A stretch of 64,000 nucleotides of DNA, from assembly GCF_004614165.1 (NCBI RefSeq), contig NZ_SPVG01000073.1:30070-94069 (forward strand), written 5' to 3'. A program made the position numbers and the translations under genes. The number at the start of each line of letters is the position of its first letter. Within the stretch, counting starts at the first letter, position 1. This stretch comes from Duganella callida (GTDB taxonomy: Bacteria; Pseudomonadota; Gammaproteobacteria; Burkholderiales; Burkholderiaceae_D). The notes beneath the pieces were generated by a model, which was not told the DNA's origin, did no database searches, and saw nothing but the letters and a program-made list of their open reading frames with translations. Below are positions 47,718 through 57,314 of this stretch, in pieces.

Positions 47718-47881
47718 GGATGCTCCGTTGCTGAGTTGCCGCTAGTATAAACGCAACAGTGTCTTTTGGTTATGGGCATGGTGATAGCCGGCGAATTGGC
47801 GGCGTTTTGCTGTCCAGTTCGCCAGATGGGCAGGGCGGCAACTTGACGATAATGTCCGTACGGAACCAACCGAGGATCACC

Positions 47882-48796
47882 ATGCTGAACGAACGCGAGA
47901 TTGAAAGCTGCTACCTGGGACAATTCATCCCGGTCCACTACCACCACAACATGCTGATGGACCAGAACCGCATGCACGGTTTCAAGTCGGCCATCGACTA
48001 TGCGGTCAAGCCGGGTGCGCGCGTGCTGGAGCTGGGCGGCGGCACCGGCGTGCTGTCATGGTTCGCGGCGGCCAAGGCGTCCAAGGTGTATTGCGTGGAG
48101 TTTAACCCGGATATGGTAAGGGAGGCGCGCAAGTTCCTGGCGGTGAATCCGCATGGCGACAAGGTCGAGGTGGTCCACGCCGACGCGTTCGAATATCTGC
48201 CGCCGGAACCGGTGGACGTGGTGATCTGCGAGATGATCCATGTCGGCATGCTGCGCGAGAAGCAGGTCGAAGTGATCGAATCGTTCAAGCGGCGCTATGC
48301 CGAGCGCTTCGGCGGTCCGCTGCCGGTGTTCCTGCCGGAAGCGGTGATCATGGCGGTGCAGCCGTTGCATCAGGAATACGATTTCGAAGGCTTTTATGCG
48401 CCTATCGTACAGTTCCAGGAAAATACCGTGATTTATCCCGGGACGGTCGAGATGGCCCGGCCCGCCGTGTACAGCATCATCGACTTCAACCAGCCCAACG
48501 AGCTGGCTTACGCCTGGCAAGGCAAATTCGTGGTCGAAAAAAATGGCAGCATCAATGCCATGCGTTTCGTCACCAAGAACATCCTGGCGGTGGTGCAGGA
48601 ACGCTCCACCACCATCGACTGGCTCAACCATTATATGGCGCTGCCGCTGGCGACGCCGGTGCAGGTGCGCGAGGGCGACGTGGTGCAGGTGAGCTTCCAG
48701 TACCGCGCCGGCGGCTCCATCCCGTCGCTGCAGGCGGCGCTGAAGGCCGAAGTGCTGTACGAAGCCGCGCTGCAACCGATCCCTGCCTGCGCCTGA
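47882..48796 (+). CDS. SAM-dependent methyltransferase resembling protein arginine methyltransferases
   Basis: 304 residues from the ATG at 47882, which has GAGG 8 bases upstream; longer readings from 47759 or 47852 lack such a site. Motif I is VLELGGGTGVLSWFAAAKASKVYCVEFNPDMV. The loop CEMIHVGMLREKQ has two Glu separated by eight residues, exactly as in the double-E loop of PRMTs. The C-terminal part is beta-rich, with VQVREGDVVQVSFQYRAGG recalling the PRMT barrel. A protein or guanidino substrate is therefore plausible but unproven. A hairpin at 48803 follows directly. Confidence 0.8.
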   Translation: MLNEREIESCYLGQFIPVHYHHNMLMDQNRMHGFKSAIDYAVKPGARVLELGGGTGVLSWFAAAKASKVYCVEFNPDMVREARKFLAVNPHGDKVEVVHADAFEYLPPEPVDVVICEMIHVGMLREKQVEVIESFKRRYAERFGGPLPVFLPEAVIMAVQPLHQEYDFEGFYAPIVQFQENTVIYPGTVEMARPAVYSIIDFNQPNELAYAWQGKFVVEKNGSINAMRFVTKNILAVVQERSTTIDWLNHYMALPLATPVQVREGDVVQVSFQYRAGGSIPSLQAALKAEVLYEAALQPIPACA

Positions 48797-48802
48797 AGGA
48801 AG

Positions 48803-48852
48803 CGGGGACAGACCACGCTTTTGCAATGTTCTAAAAACGTGGTCTGTCCCCG
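48803..48852. repeat. GGGGACAG-ended inverted repeat
   Basis: CGGGGACAGACCACG (48803-48817) and CGTGGTCTGTCCCCG (48838-48852), perfect 15-base arms with a 20-base loop whose T-run and A-run can pair further. The ends read GGGGACAG, one base from the GGGGTCAG ends of the other palindromes in the window. It probably also stops transcription after the methyltransferase gene. Confidence 0.82.
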
Positions 48853-49009
48853 GTTATCACGCGGATCCGCCAGCACGAACTCCGTTCGTCCCCGAAAAGC
48901 GGCGTTTGATCGCCGTTATCTGCAGTTGATCGCACGGGAATTGCCCGTCGTACGCCGCTCCATTAGAGTCCCAGTATAGACAAGAATTCAACGCAATCGG
49001 GAGCGTCCT

Positions 49010-49207
49010 ATGCTGGGTTTCATTATTTGGCTGTGCTTGCTGTTCCTGTGCTGGCCGCTGGCCTTGCTGGCGCTGGTGCTCTACCCACTGCTCTGGCTGA
49101 TCACCTTGCCGTTCCGCCTGATCGGCATCGGCGTCGAAGGGGTGTTCGAGCTGCTGCGCGCCATCGTCATGCTGCCGGCGCGCATCCTCGGCGGTTCGCC
49201 GCGTTAG
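49010..49207 (+). CDS. Small hydrophobic membrane protein
   Basis: 65 residues, nearly all hydrophobic: MLGFIIWLCLLFLCWPLALLALVLYPLLWLITLPFRLIGIG, then an amphipathic end GVFELLRAIVMLPARILGGSPR. One or two membrane segments. GGGAG precedes the ATG at a good distance. I do not recognise a characterised family; similar short proteins occur in relatives. Its last bases overlap the end of the convergent phospholipase gene by 4. Confidence 0.75.
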   Translation: MLGFIIWLCLLFLCWPLALLALVLYPLLWLITLPFRLIGIGVEGVFELLRAIVMLPARILGGSPR

Positions 49208-50340
49208 AAATCGACCAGGAAGCCGGCACCCACCGACTTCTGCGAATAATTGTAGTCGATCAGGCTCTGGCCGTAGCCGCTGAAGGCTTGCACATAGCCC
49301 TTCAGGTTGGCCGCGACCGGGAAGGCCCAGCCGAACTGCACCATGCCATGCCGCGTGCTGAAGTTGCGGCGCGCCGTCATCGACAGCTCGTGGCCGTTGA
49401 AGCGATAGGTGGCGCGCAGGTCGCCGTGGCCCATGTAATCGGTGATGTCGATGTTGTCGTTGTCCGAGCGCGCGTTGTCGAGCCGCTTCCACAGGCGCAC
49501 GGCGACGCCGAGCTTGCCGGCTTCCGCCCCCATTTCCGCGTAAATCCGGTTCCAGCTACGCGACAGCGTCGAGGTCTGGCCGTTCGACTGGTGGTTCAGC
49601 GCCAGCGTCAGGTAGCGCACGTCCACCGGCCCCAGCTTCAGTGCCAGCGGCGTGGTCAGCATCAGCTCGGGCTGGTAGTTGGTTTCCCGGAACGGGCTGG
49701 ACGCGGCGCGGTTATAGGCTTGCCAGAAGCTGTTCTGGGTGTAGCCGAACCACAGGTCCACCGGCGAACTCAGCAACTGCTCGATCATCTTCATCTTGAA
49801 GCTGAGCTGATACGTCAGCTCCACGTGCTTGGATTTCAGCCCGGCCGGCGTAAAGTCCTTAAAAGGCGCATCATTGGAACTGGTGCTGTAATTCGCCAGT
49901 AGCAAATAGGTGTCATGATGCGGCCGGAAATTGAACACGCCGCGCTTGGACGAACGGTCCAGTTCCCATTCCTGCACCATGCGCGAGACGGTGTCTTCCG
50001 GCGGAATGGTGGTCAAGGCCGCGACTTTCGGCGACACTTGCGGTTCCGGCGGCGGCGCGGCCGGCTGGGTACGGGCCGGTTCGCTGGCGGCGACCGCGGT
50101 CTCGGGCAATTTGGCGTCCTTGCCGGCCGACAGCGGCGCCACGGCATTGTCGCCGGCGGCCTGGACGGCAGGCGCGTTCTTGGCCAGGGCGTCGTAGCAA
50201 GCCAGACGGGCGCTGGCGTCGCCGAGCAGGGCGCAGCGCTCCAGGCGGTTTTCGAGATCGGTGGCCTGAACCTGCGCTAAAGCCAGAGCCGGCGCCATGC
50301 CGAAGGAGAGGAAGAGAGTAGTTTTTGTTCGCACACGCAT
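49204..50340 (-). CDS. pldA: Outer-membrane phospholipase A1
   Basis: 378 residues. Signal peptide (about 1-22), then a Cys-containing helical stretch and Pro-rich spacer (about 30-115) not found in E. coli OMPLA, then a 12-strand barrel. The catalytic set is complete: H250 and S252 in LNHQSNG and N264 in SRSWNR, with the same spacing as H142, S144 and N156 of E. coli. It hydrolyses phospholipids misplaced in the outer leaflet and is activated by calcium-dependent dimerisation. It ends in Phe, as expected for a barrel protein. Confidence 0.95.
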   Translation of the reverse strand: MRVRTKTTLFLSFGMAPALALAQVQATDLENRLERCALLGDASARLACYDALAKNAPAVQAAGDNAVAPLSAGKDAKLPETAVAASEPARTQPAAPPPEPQVSPKVAALTTIPPEDTVSRMVQEWELDRSSKRGVFNFRPHHDTYLLLANYSTSSNDAPFKDFTPAGLKSKHVELTYQLSFKMKMIEQLLSSPVDLWFGYTQNSFWQAYNRAASSPFRETNYQPELMLTTPLALKLGPVDVRYLTLALNHQSNGQTSTLSRSWNRIYAEMGAEAGKLGVAVRLWKRLDNARSDNDNIDITDYMGHGDLRATYRFNGHELSMTARRNFSTRHGMVQFGWAFPVAANLKGYVQAFSGYGQSLIDYNYSQKSVGAGFLVDF

Positions 50341-50496
50341 GCAGATTGTCCGAGTGAGAGGTAAGCTTGTGATTTTGTTACAGATTACATTAACTGCCAG
50401 TAATCATGTCGCACGCTAAGAGGGCTTGAATTTGGCAACTACTGCCACACCTAAGCATTCCATTACGTGTACATGCACACATCGAGGAGATTCGAG

Positions 50497-52602
50497 ATGA
50501 CCCGCAAGACCCCCATCGAGCGCTATCGCAACATCGGTATCAGCGCCCACATCGACGCCGGCAAAACCACCACCACGGAGCGCATCCTGTTTTATACCGG
50601 TGTGAACCACAAGATCGGCGAAGTCCACAATGGCGCCGCCACCATGGACTGGATGGAGCAGGAACAGGAACGCGGGATCACCATCACCTCGGCGGCGACC
50701 ACGGCTTTCTGGAAAGGCATGGCCGGCAACTTCCCCGAGCATCGCATCAACATCATCGACACGCCCGGCCACGTCGACTTCACCATCGAGGTCGAGCGTT
50801 CCATGCGCGTGCTGGATGGCGCCGTGATGGTGTATGACGCCGTCGGCGGCGTGCAGCCGCAGTCGGAAACCGTCTGGCGCCAGGCCAACAAGTACCACGT
50901 GCCGCGCATCGCCTTCATCAACAAGATGGACCGCGTGGGCGCCGACTTCTTCCGCGTGCGCGAGCAGATCGCCAACCGCCTGAAGGGTGTGGCTGTGCCG
51001 ATCCAGGTGCCGCTCGGCGCCGAAGACAACTTCCACGGCGTGATCGACCTGGTCAAGATGCGCGCGATCAACTGGGACGACGAGACGCTGGGCGTCAAGT
51101 TCACCTATGAGGACATTCCGGCCGATCTGCAAAAAGTGGCCGCCGAATGGCGCGAAAAAATGGTCGAGGCGGCCGCCGAAGCCACGCCCGAGCTGCTGGA
51201 AAAATACCTGGAAGGCGGCGAGCTGAGCGAGGACGAAATCAAGACCGGCCTGCGTCTGCGCACCATCCGCAACGAAATCGTGCCGATGCTGGCCGGCAGC
51301 GCCTTCAAAAACCGCGGCGTGCAGGCCATGCTGGATGCGGTGATCGAATACCTGCCGTCGCCGGTGGACGTGCCGGCGATCGCCGGTACCGACGAGGACG
51401 ACCAGCCGATCGAGCGCCACCCGAACGACACCGACCCGTTCTCGGCGCTGGCGTTCAAGATCATGACCGACCCGTTCGTCGGCCAGCTGACCTTCTTCCG
51501 CGTGTACTCGGGCGTGGTGAACTCGGGCGACACCGTGTACAACCCGACCAAGTCGCAGAAGGAGCGCCTGGGCCGCATCCTGCAGATGCACGCCAACGAG
51601 CGTAAGGAGATCAAGGAAGTGTACGCCGGCGACATCGCCGCGGCCGTGGGCCTGAAAGGCGTCACCACCGGCGACACCCTGAGCTCGCCCGAGCACGTGA
51701 TCGTGCTGGAAAAGATGGTCTTCCCCGAGCCGGTGATTTCGCAGGCGGTGGAGCCGAAAACCAAGGCCGACCAGGAAAAAATGGGCATCGCCCTGAACCG
51801 GCTGGCGCAGGAAGACCCATCGTTCCGCGTGCACACCGACGAGGAATCGGGCCAGACCATCATGTCCGGCATGGGCGAGCTGCACCTGGAAATCCTGGTC
51901 GACCGCATGAAGCGCGAATTCGGCGTCGAAGCGACCGTGGGCAAGCCGCAGGTGGCGTACCGCGAAACCATCACCAAATCGGCCACCGATGTCGAGGGCA
52001 AGTTCGTCAAACAATCGGGCGGCCGCGGGCAGTATGGCCACGTGGTGCTGACGCTGGAGCCGAGCGAGCCGGGCAAAGGCTATGAATTCGTCGACGCCAT
52101 CAAGGGCGGCGTGGTGCCGCGCGAATACATCCCGGCGGTCGACAAAGGCATCCAGGAAACGCTGCGCGCGGGCGTGCTGGCCGGTTATCCGGTGGTCGAC
52201 GTCAAGGCCACGCTGACCTTCGGCTCGTACCACGACGTCGACTCGAACGAGAATGCCTTCCGCATGGCCGGCTCGATGGCGTTCAAGGACGGCATGAAGC
52301 GCGCGTCGCCCGTACTGCTGGAACCGATGATGACGGTGGAAGTGGAGACGCCGGAAGAGTTCATGGGCAACGCCATGGGCGACCTGACGGCGCGGCGCGG
52401 CATGGTGCAGGGCATGGACGAAATCCCTGGCGGCGGCGGCAAGATCATCCGCGCGCTGGTGCCGCTGGCCGAGATGTTCGGCTACTCCACCACCTTGCGT
52501 TCGCTGACCCAGGGTCGCGCGACCTACACCATGGAGTTCAAGCACTACGCTGAAGTGCCGAAGCACATCCTGGACCAGATCGCAGTCGCCAAAGCGAAGT
52601 AA
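50497..52602 (+). CDS. fusA: Elongation factor G, stand-alone copy
   Basis: 701 residues from the ATG at 50497 (GAGGAG upstream). All GTPase motifs are intact ([30 protein letters not shown]) and domains II-V are full length, with [18 protein letters not shown] and [13 protein letters not shown]. It drives tRNA translocation and ribosome recycling. It is not in a str operon: no rpsL, rpsG or tuf is adjacent. In several betaproteobacteria two near-canonical fusA genes exist, so this is probably the second copy (inference). It lies alone between pldA and the small barrel gene, with a REP fragment after its stop. Confidence 0.95.
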   Translation: MTRKTPIERYRNIGISAHIDAGKTTTTERILFYTGVNHKIGEVHNGAATMDWMEQEQERGITITSAATTAFWKGMAGNFPEHRINIIDTPGHVDFTIEVERSMRVLDGAVMVYDAVGGVQPQSETVWRQANKYHVPRIAFINKMDRVGADFFRVREQIANRLKGVAVPIQVPLGAEDNFHGVIDLVKMRAINWDDETLGVKFTYEDIPADLQKVAAEWREKMVEAAAEATPELLEKYLEGGELSEDEIKTGLRLRTIRNEIVPMLAGSAFKNRGVQAMLDAVIEYLPSPVDVPAIAGTDEDDQPIERHPNDTDPFSALAFKIMTDPFVGQLTFFRVYSGVVNSGDTVYNPTKSQKERLGRILQMHANERKEIKEVYAGDIAAAVGLKGVTTGDTLSSPEHVIVLEKMVFPEPVISQAVEPKTKADQEKMGIALNRLAQEDPSFRVHTDEESGQTIMSGMGELHLEILVDRMKREFGVEATVGKPQVAYRETITKSATDVEGKFVKQSGGRGQYGHVVLTLEPSEPGKGYEFVDAIKGGVVPREYIPAVDKGIQETLRAGVLAGYPVVDVKATLTFGSYHDVDSNENAFRMAGSMAFKDGMKRASPVLLEPMMTVEVETPEEFMGNAMGDLTARRGMVQGMDEIPGGGGKIIRALVPLAEMFGYSTTLRSLTQGRATYTMEFKHYAEVPKHILDQIAVAKAK

Positions 52603-52605
52603 GCA

Positions 52606-52622
52606 GTCGGCTCTGAGCCCGA
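52606..52622. repeat. Degenerate REP half-site after fusA
   Basis: GTCGGCTCTGAGCCCGA differs by one base from the arm GTCGGCTCTGACCCCGA at 7465-7481. It sits in the 24-base gap between convergent genes. Confidence 0.6.
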
Positions 52623-52626
52623 CCCT

Positions 52627-53130
52627 CTAGAACGCTTTCAGTTTCAGCTGGAGGGAGATGCCGCCGTACAGGCGGTCCTTGTAGCTCGGGATGATGGCGA
52701 CGTTGACGCCGACCCGCTCATATTCGTAGCTGAGGGTCGGGATGGCGGCGGGGAACCAGCCGCCATTGCGCATCTTGGGGTAGCCGTCGAAGCCGCCCAC
52801 CACCGCGCCGACCCGTACCGGCCCGATCTTCCACGGCTGGTAATACACGCCCGCGTAATTCGAATACGCGCGGTCGCTGTTGTAGAAACGCCCCACCGTG
52901 GCCGACGCCACCGTCGAAAAACGCCACTCCGCACCCAGTCCCCAGTTGCTGCCATTCAGGTCCTTGTCGCGCTGGAAGTGCCAGGTGTAGAAGCCACCAT
53001 TCAGCCACACTTCTTTCAGCGGCGCCGATTCGATGGTCTCGAAGGTGTCGGCCATGGCCGCGCCAGAACAGCAGGCCAGCAGCGCCAGGCCGGCAATACG
53101 CGCACGTTTGATCATCCGAAAAGCTTTCAT
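52627..53130 (-). CDS. Small outer-membrane beta-barrel protein (PagP-like size)
   Basis: 167 residues. Signal peptide with a Cys pair (about 1-27, ending AAMA), then alternating strands: EVWLNGGFYTWHFQRDKDLNGSNWGLGAEWRF, ATVGRFYNSDRAYSNYAGVYYQPW, VRVGAVVGGFDGYP, NVAIIPSYKDRLYGGISLQLKLKAF. The mature size of about 140 residues, the FYTWHF motif and the terminal aromatic residue fit an eight-strand barrel like PagP, but I cannot confirm an acyltransferase active site. Members with this GYPKMRNGGW pattern are usually annotated as hypothetical. Confidence 0.75.
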   Translation of the reverse strand: MKAFRMIKRARIAGLALLACCSGAAMADTFETIESAPLKEVWLNGGFYTWHFQRDKDLNGSNWGLGAEWRFSTVASATVGRFYNSDRAYSNYAGVYYQPWKIGPVRVGAVVGGFDGYPKMRNGGWFPAAIPTLSYEYERVGVNVAIIPSYKDRLYGGISLQLKLKAF

Positions 53131-53171
53131 CGTGGTTGAGACGATGGATTATAGCCGTGTATGATGCCTGA

Positions 53172-54410
53172 ATGAAATCAAGTCAGAACAAGAAGCGCGC
53201 CGGGCTGCTGGCGCTGGTATGCGCGGCGGGAACGGTTCAAGCGGTGGAGTGGCGCGGCCTGCTCGACCTGCGCGCCAGCGATGCCGACGCCAGTGCCGCC
53301 ATCACCAGCAGCGGTATGTCCAAGTCGCGTTACGACGCCGGTTCGCCAACCCTGAGCATAGGCCAGGCCGTGCTGCACGGCGACGCCGATCTGACCGACA
53401 CCATCAGCGCCAGCCTGGAACTCGGCGCCGACCAGCAGCACCGCGGCCGCACGGTCGATGTGCGCGAAGCTTGGCTGGCCTGGAGCCCGCTGCCGGCCGG
53501 CGCCTGGAAAACACGGGTCAAGGCCGGTTTCTTCTTCCCGCCCAGCAGTGTCGAAATCGATTACGACGCGGTCGGCTGGGTGCCGAAACATACCATTTCC
53601 GCGTCCGCCATTAACAGCTGGATCGGCGAGGAGTTGCGCACCAACGGCGTGGAATGGAGCGCGCGCCGCCTCGGCCGCCATGCCGGCGCGCCGTATGACG
53701 TGGGGGTGGTGCTGGGCGCTTTCACCGGCAACGATCCCACCGGCACCTTGCTGGCCTGGCGCGGCTGGTCGATCACGGACCGCATCGGTGGCCGCAACGA
53801 TGCCTTGCTGCTGCCCGATATTCCGAGCTATGGCCCCACCGGCACCATTTCGCGTCAGAGCCGCACCATTCATCCGTTCCGCGAAATCGACGGACGTCTG
53901 GGCTACTATGCGGGCGCCAATCTGAATTTCGGGTCGGCGCTGGAATTGGCCGCGCTGCATTACGATAACCGCGCGGATCCCTGGGTGGTCAAGGATGGCC
54001 AGTACGGCTGGCGCACGCGCTTCGATCATGTCAGCGCCGTGTGGCGGCCGCAGGGGGAGTGGGAGCTGGCCATGCAGGCGATGCGCGGCGATACGCTGAT
54101 GGGCTGGAATGCGGTCGCGCTGGATTTCCAGTCCTGGTATCTGCTGGCCAGCCATCCGCTCGGACCGGGCACCGCCGCGTTGCGCTACGATCGTTTCCGC
54201 ACCACGGAGCATGACAACCTGCCCGGTGATCCGAACAATGAAACCGGCCACGGCGTGGCGCTGGCCTACGAGTTGCCGCTGACCGACAGCTGGTCGCTGA
54301 TGAGCGAGGCGCTGTTCGTGCGCAGCGACCGCGCCGCGCGCGTGCTGATCGACGAAGCGCCGCTGCAGAACGAGCGCAGTCTGACGGTGTCGCTGCGGCT
54401 TAAATGGTGA
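53172..54410 (+). CDS. Porin-like outer-membrane barrel protein
   Basis: 412 residues. Signal peptide (about 1-24, ending VQA), then a sequence of aromatic-framed strands typical of 14-18-stranded barrels (AWKTRVKAGFFFPPSSVEIDYDAVGW, LELAALHYDNRADPWVVKDGQYGWRTRFDHVSAVW, LTVSLRLKW) with the C-terminal Trp sorting residue. I do not recognise a specific porin family; an outer-membrane uptake or structural role is inferred. It is divergent from the small barrel gene by 41 bases and overlaps the following convergent acyltransferase by 11 bases. Confidence 0.75.
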   Translation: MKSSQNKKRAGLLALVCAAGTVQAVEWRGLLDLRASDADASAAITSSGMSKSRYDAGSPTLSIGQAVLHGDADLTDTISASLELGADQQHRGRTVDVREAWLAWSPLPAGAWKTRVKAGFFFPPSSVEIDYDAVGWVPKHTISASAINSWIGEELRTNGVEWSARRLGRHAGAPYDVGVVLGAFTGNDPTGTLLAWRGWSITDRIGGRNDALLLPDIPSYGPTGTISRQSRTIHPFREIDGRLGYYAGANLNFGSALELAALHYDNRADPWVVKDGQYGWRTRFDHVSAVWRPQGEWELAMQAMRGDTLMGWNAVALDFQSWYLLASHPLGPGTAALRYDRFRTTEHDNLPGDPNNETGHGVALAYELPLTDSWSLMSEALFVRSDRAARVLIDEAPLQNERSLTVSLRLKW

Positions 54411-55461
54411 CGCGCCAGCCGCGTTTATCGGCGTAGACCATGACCAGCCAGAACACGGCGGTGAAGGCGGCCGCAAACGCCGCCGAGGCGAATTCCGGCC
54501 CGAACCTGGGCGCCAGCGGCGCGAACACATTGCGATACAACGGGCCGAAAACGCCGCTATAAGCCAGCAGGCAGGTGGCCAGCCACGCGCCGCCGTAGGT
54601 CGCAATCGCATTCACCCCCATCGCCCGGCCCAGCGCCGGCCAGCCGCGCACGTCGATCAGCTGGTAAGCCAGCGCGATCGCCAGCATGCCGAAGCCGCCG
54701 GTCCACAGGACAAACGACGATGTCCACAACTGCTTGTTGAGCGGGAAGGCCAGCGACCACAGGCCGCCAACTGCCATCGCCAGCGCGCCGCCGGTCGCCA
54801 GCGTGCCGATGCGGCCTGCGCGCAGCCAGGCGCCCGCGCGCAGGCCGAGCAACACCGTGCCGAGCGCGGGCAGGGTGCTGAGCAAACCTTCCGGCTCGTG
54901 CGCCAGGCCGGTGGCGGGGTCGTACTGGTAGGACAGGCTGCCGATCAGCGCCGTGTCGACGCGGTCGGCCAGGTTCAGGTGCGGCTCGAGCGGTCCGCCG
55001 CCGGCCAGCAGTGCCCAGTAGCCCAGCAGGATTGCCGTCAGCGCCGTCCACTGCGCCCGCGCGGAGCGCAGGTAGATCGCCAGCAGGCCGGCCAGCGTGA
55101 AGCAGATGCCGGTGCGCTGCAGCACGCCGAGCAGGCGGAATCCGTGCGCGTCGAGCGTCAGCATGGAGACGATGTTCAACGCCACGCCGAGCAGGAAGAT
55201 CCGCAGTCCGCGCAAAAGCACATTGCGCGCCAATTGGCCGCGCGGCGCGGCCGGCGCTTCGATCTGCCTGCCCAGTGCCAGCTGGATCGAGACGCCGACA
55301 ATCAGCATGAACACCGGGAAAATGAAGTCGGCCGGGGTGCAGCCGTGCCATTCGGCGTGCTCCAGCCAAGGATAGATGTGCGACCAGTCGCCGGCGTCAT
55401 TCACCAGCAGCATGGCCGCCACGGTCAGGCCGCGGACGGCGTCGATGGATTGTATGCGCAT
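54400..55461 (-). CDS. Membrane acyltransferase, HGSNAT/NagX-like (DUF5009)
   Basis: 353 residues with about ten hydrophobic segments. The start RIQSIDAVRGLTVAAMLLVN and the loop LEHAEWHGCTPADFIFPVFMLIVGVSI (catalytic-type His) match the heparan-alpha-glucosaminide N-acetyltransferase family and bacterial NagX. Later GVLQRTGICF and LWTGGFGMLAIALAYQLID are family signatures. It is thought to transfer acetyl groups across the membrane to amino sugars. No chitin or GlcNAc cluster is present in the window. Confidence 0.9.
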   Translation of the reverse strand: MRIQSIDAVRGLTVAAMLLVNDAGDWSHIYPWLEHAEWHGCTPADFIFPVFMLIVGVSIQLALGRQIEAPAAPRGQLARNVLLRGLRIFLLGVALNIVSMLTLDAHGFRLLGVLQRTGICFTLAGLLAIYLRSARAQWTALTAILLGYWALLAGGGPLEPHLNLADRVDTALIGSLSYQYDPATGLAHEPEGLLSTLPALGTVLLGLRAGAWLRAGRIGTLATGGALAMAVGGLWSLAFPLNKQLWTSSFVLWTGGFGMLAIALAYQLIDVRGWPALGRAMGVNAIATYGGAWLATCLLAYSGVFGPLYRNVFAPLAPRFGPEFASAAFAAAFTAVFWLVMVYADKRGWRVTI

Positions 55462-55654
55462 CTTGCAACACTACCATGCCATCCCTCGTTAGGGAGGTGA
55501 TTTCCCTCCCTATCGGTAGTAAAGTCTCAAATATTTGCCTAAGAGATATTTCCAATAGGAAATGACTATGAATGTTATTTGCGATATAAATTTTCGCTCA
55601 GGCAATTTCTCCCATATCATGGCGGTTATCTCGTGTGCGATCTAAGGAATAAGC

Positions 55655-57313
55655 ATGGACACCAATAAAAATGAAATCAGCGTCGCTACCCGTCTGTTCG
55701 CCGGCTTCGGCATCATCCTGCTGATGATGCTGATCCTGTCGGCGATCAGCGTGTTCAAGGTCAACGCCATCGATAACAGCCTGCAGCACATCAGCGACGT
55801 GAACAACGTCAAACAGCGCTACGCGATCAATTTCCGCGGCAGCGTGCACGACCGCGCCATCGCGCTGCGCGACGTCACGCTGGTCGGCGATGGCGAGATC
55901 TCCAGCGTCACCAGCCTGATCGACAAGCTGGACGGCGATTACCAGAAATCGGCGGCGCCGATGGATGGCCTGTTCAGTGATGCCAAGGCCAAGATCACCA
56001 GCGAGGAGCGCGAGTGGCTGTCGAAGATCAAGCAGAGCGAGGCGCGCACCACGCCGCTGATCAGGAAGATCATCGACGCGCGCCGCGCCGGCGACATCGA
56101 CGGCGCGCGCAAGATGATGCTGGAGCAGGCCAAGCCGGCCTTCGTCGACTGGCTGGCCAGCATCAACGGCTTCATCGACCAGGAAGAGAAGATGACCGAG
56201 GCCGAATCGGACATCGCCCGCCAGGGGGCGCACAACTTCCAGTCGCTGGCGCTGCTGGCGGTGGCCATCGCGGTGGCGATCGGCGTGGTGGTCGCATGGC
56301 GCGTCACGCACTACCTGCTGGGCGCCCTGGGCGCGGAACCGGCCGAGGTCAAGGCGCTGGCCAATGCCGTCGACCGCGGCGAGCTGTATCACGAGGTCGA
56401 ACTGCGCAACAGCGACAAGGATTCCATCATGTCGGTGCTGGTGAAGATGAGCCGCAACCTGCGCACCACCGTCACCGAAGTGCATGAAGCGGCGGTCGCC
56501 GTCGGCAGCATCAGCGAGCAGATCTCGGAGCAGAACCAGCACCTCTCCGGCCGCACCGAAGACCAGGCCAGCTCGCTGGAGGAAACCGCGTCGGCGATGG
56601 AAGAACTGACCGCCACCGTCAAGCAGAACGCCGAAAGCGCCCGCGAAGCCAACACCTTGGCGCAGAATGCCTCCGACATCGCCAGCAAGGGCGGCGAGAT
56701 CGTCGGCCAGGTGGTGAATACCATGAATTCCATCGATGAATCCTCGCGCAAGATCGAGGAAATCATCAGCGTCATCGACGGTATCGCTTTCCAGACCAAT
56801 ATCCTGGCGCTGAACGCGGCGGTGGAAGCGGCGCGCGCCGGTGAGCAGGGCCGTGGCTTTGCGGTGGTGGCCACCGAGGTGCGCAATCTGGCGCAGCGCA
56901 GCTCCAACGCGGCGCGCGAAGTGAAGGCGCTGATCGATGAATCGGTGGCCAAGATCCACGACGGCACCCGGTTGGTGGAACACGCCGGCAGCACCATGCA
57001 CGATATCGTGCTGAGCGTGAAGCAGGTGAGCGACATGGTGGAAGCCATCACCACCGCCAGCGACGAGCAGCGTCAGGGCATCGAGGAAGTCAACCGCGCC
57101 ATCTCGCAGATGGACCAGGTGACGCAGCAGAATGCCGCGCTGGTCGAGCATGCGGCGGGCGAGGTGGAAACTCTGCAGGAACAGGCCGCGCTGCTGAACC
57201 ACGCTGTCGGCGTATTCAAGATCCAGCGCGACGGCTGGAGCGCGGCGCCGGCGCGTGCCGCCGCAAGCGCGGCATCGGGCCGCGGCATGCTGCCAGCACC
57301 GGCCGGAGCGTAA
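55655..57313 (+). CDS. Methyl-accepting chemotaxis protein, transmembrane type
   Basis: 552 residues. Membrane segment at about 12-35, four-helix-bundle periplasmic domain (about 36-190; KQRYAINFRGSVHDRAIALRDVTL), second segment at about 193-213, HAMP-like region, and a full signalling domain with FQTNILALNAAVEAARAGEQGRGFAVVATEVRNLAQR. The C-terminus is Ala/Pro-rich with no pentapeptide. The stop is one base before the start of the downstream EAL phosphodiesterase gene, so receptor and c-di-GMP enzyme are probably made together. Ligand unknown. Confidence 0.94.
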   Translation: MDTNKNEISVATRLFAGFGIILLMMLILSAISVFKVNAIDNSLQHISDVNNVKQRYAINFRGSVHDRAIALRDVTLVGDGEISSVTSLIDKLDGDYQKSAAPMDGLFSDAKAKITSEEREWLSKIKQSEARTTPLIRKIIDARRAGDIDGARKMMLEQAKPAFVDWLASINGFIDQEEKMTEAESDIARQGAHNFQSLALLAVAIAVAIGVVVAWRVTHYLLGALGAEPAEVKALANAVDRGELYHEVELRNSDKDSIMSVLVKMSRNLRTTVTEVHEAAVAVGSISEQISEQNQHLSGRTEDQASSLEETASAMEELTATVKQNAESAREANTLAQNASDIASKGGEIVGQVVNTMNSIDESSRKIEEIISVIDGIAFQTNILALNAAVEAARAGEQGRGFAVVATEVRNLAQRSSNAAREVKALIDESVAKIHDGTRLVEHAGSTMHDIVLSVKQVSDMVEAITTASDEQRQGIEEVNRAISQMDQVTQQNAALVEHAAGEVETLQEQAALLNHAVGVFKIQRDGWSAAPARAAASAASGRGMLPAPAGA

Positions 57314-57314
57314 C

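Noticed and set aside
55520-55544. Possible sigma-28 promoter before the second transmembrane chemoreceptor (TAAAGTCT ... GCCTAAGA)
   Set aside because: The -35 half is good, but only 9 bases separate the halves instead of 11, and the -10 half matches 5 of 8.
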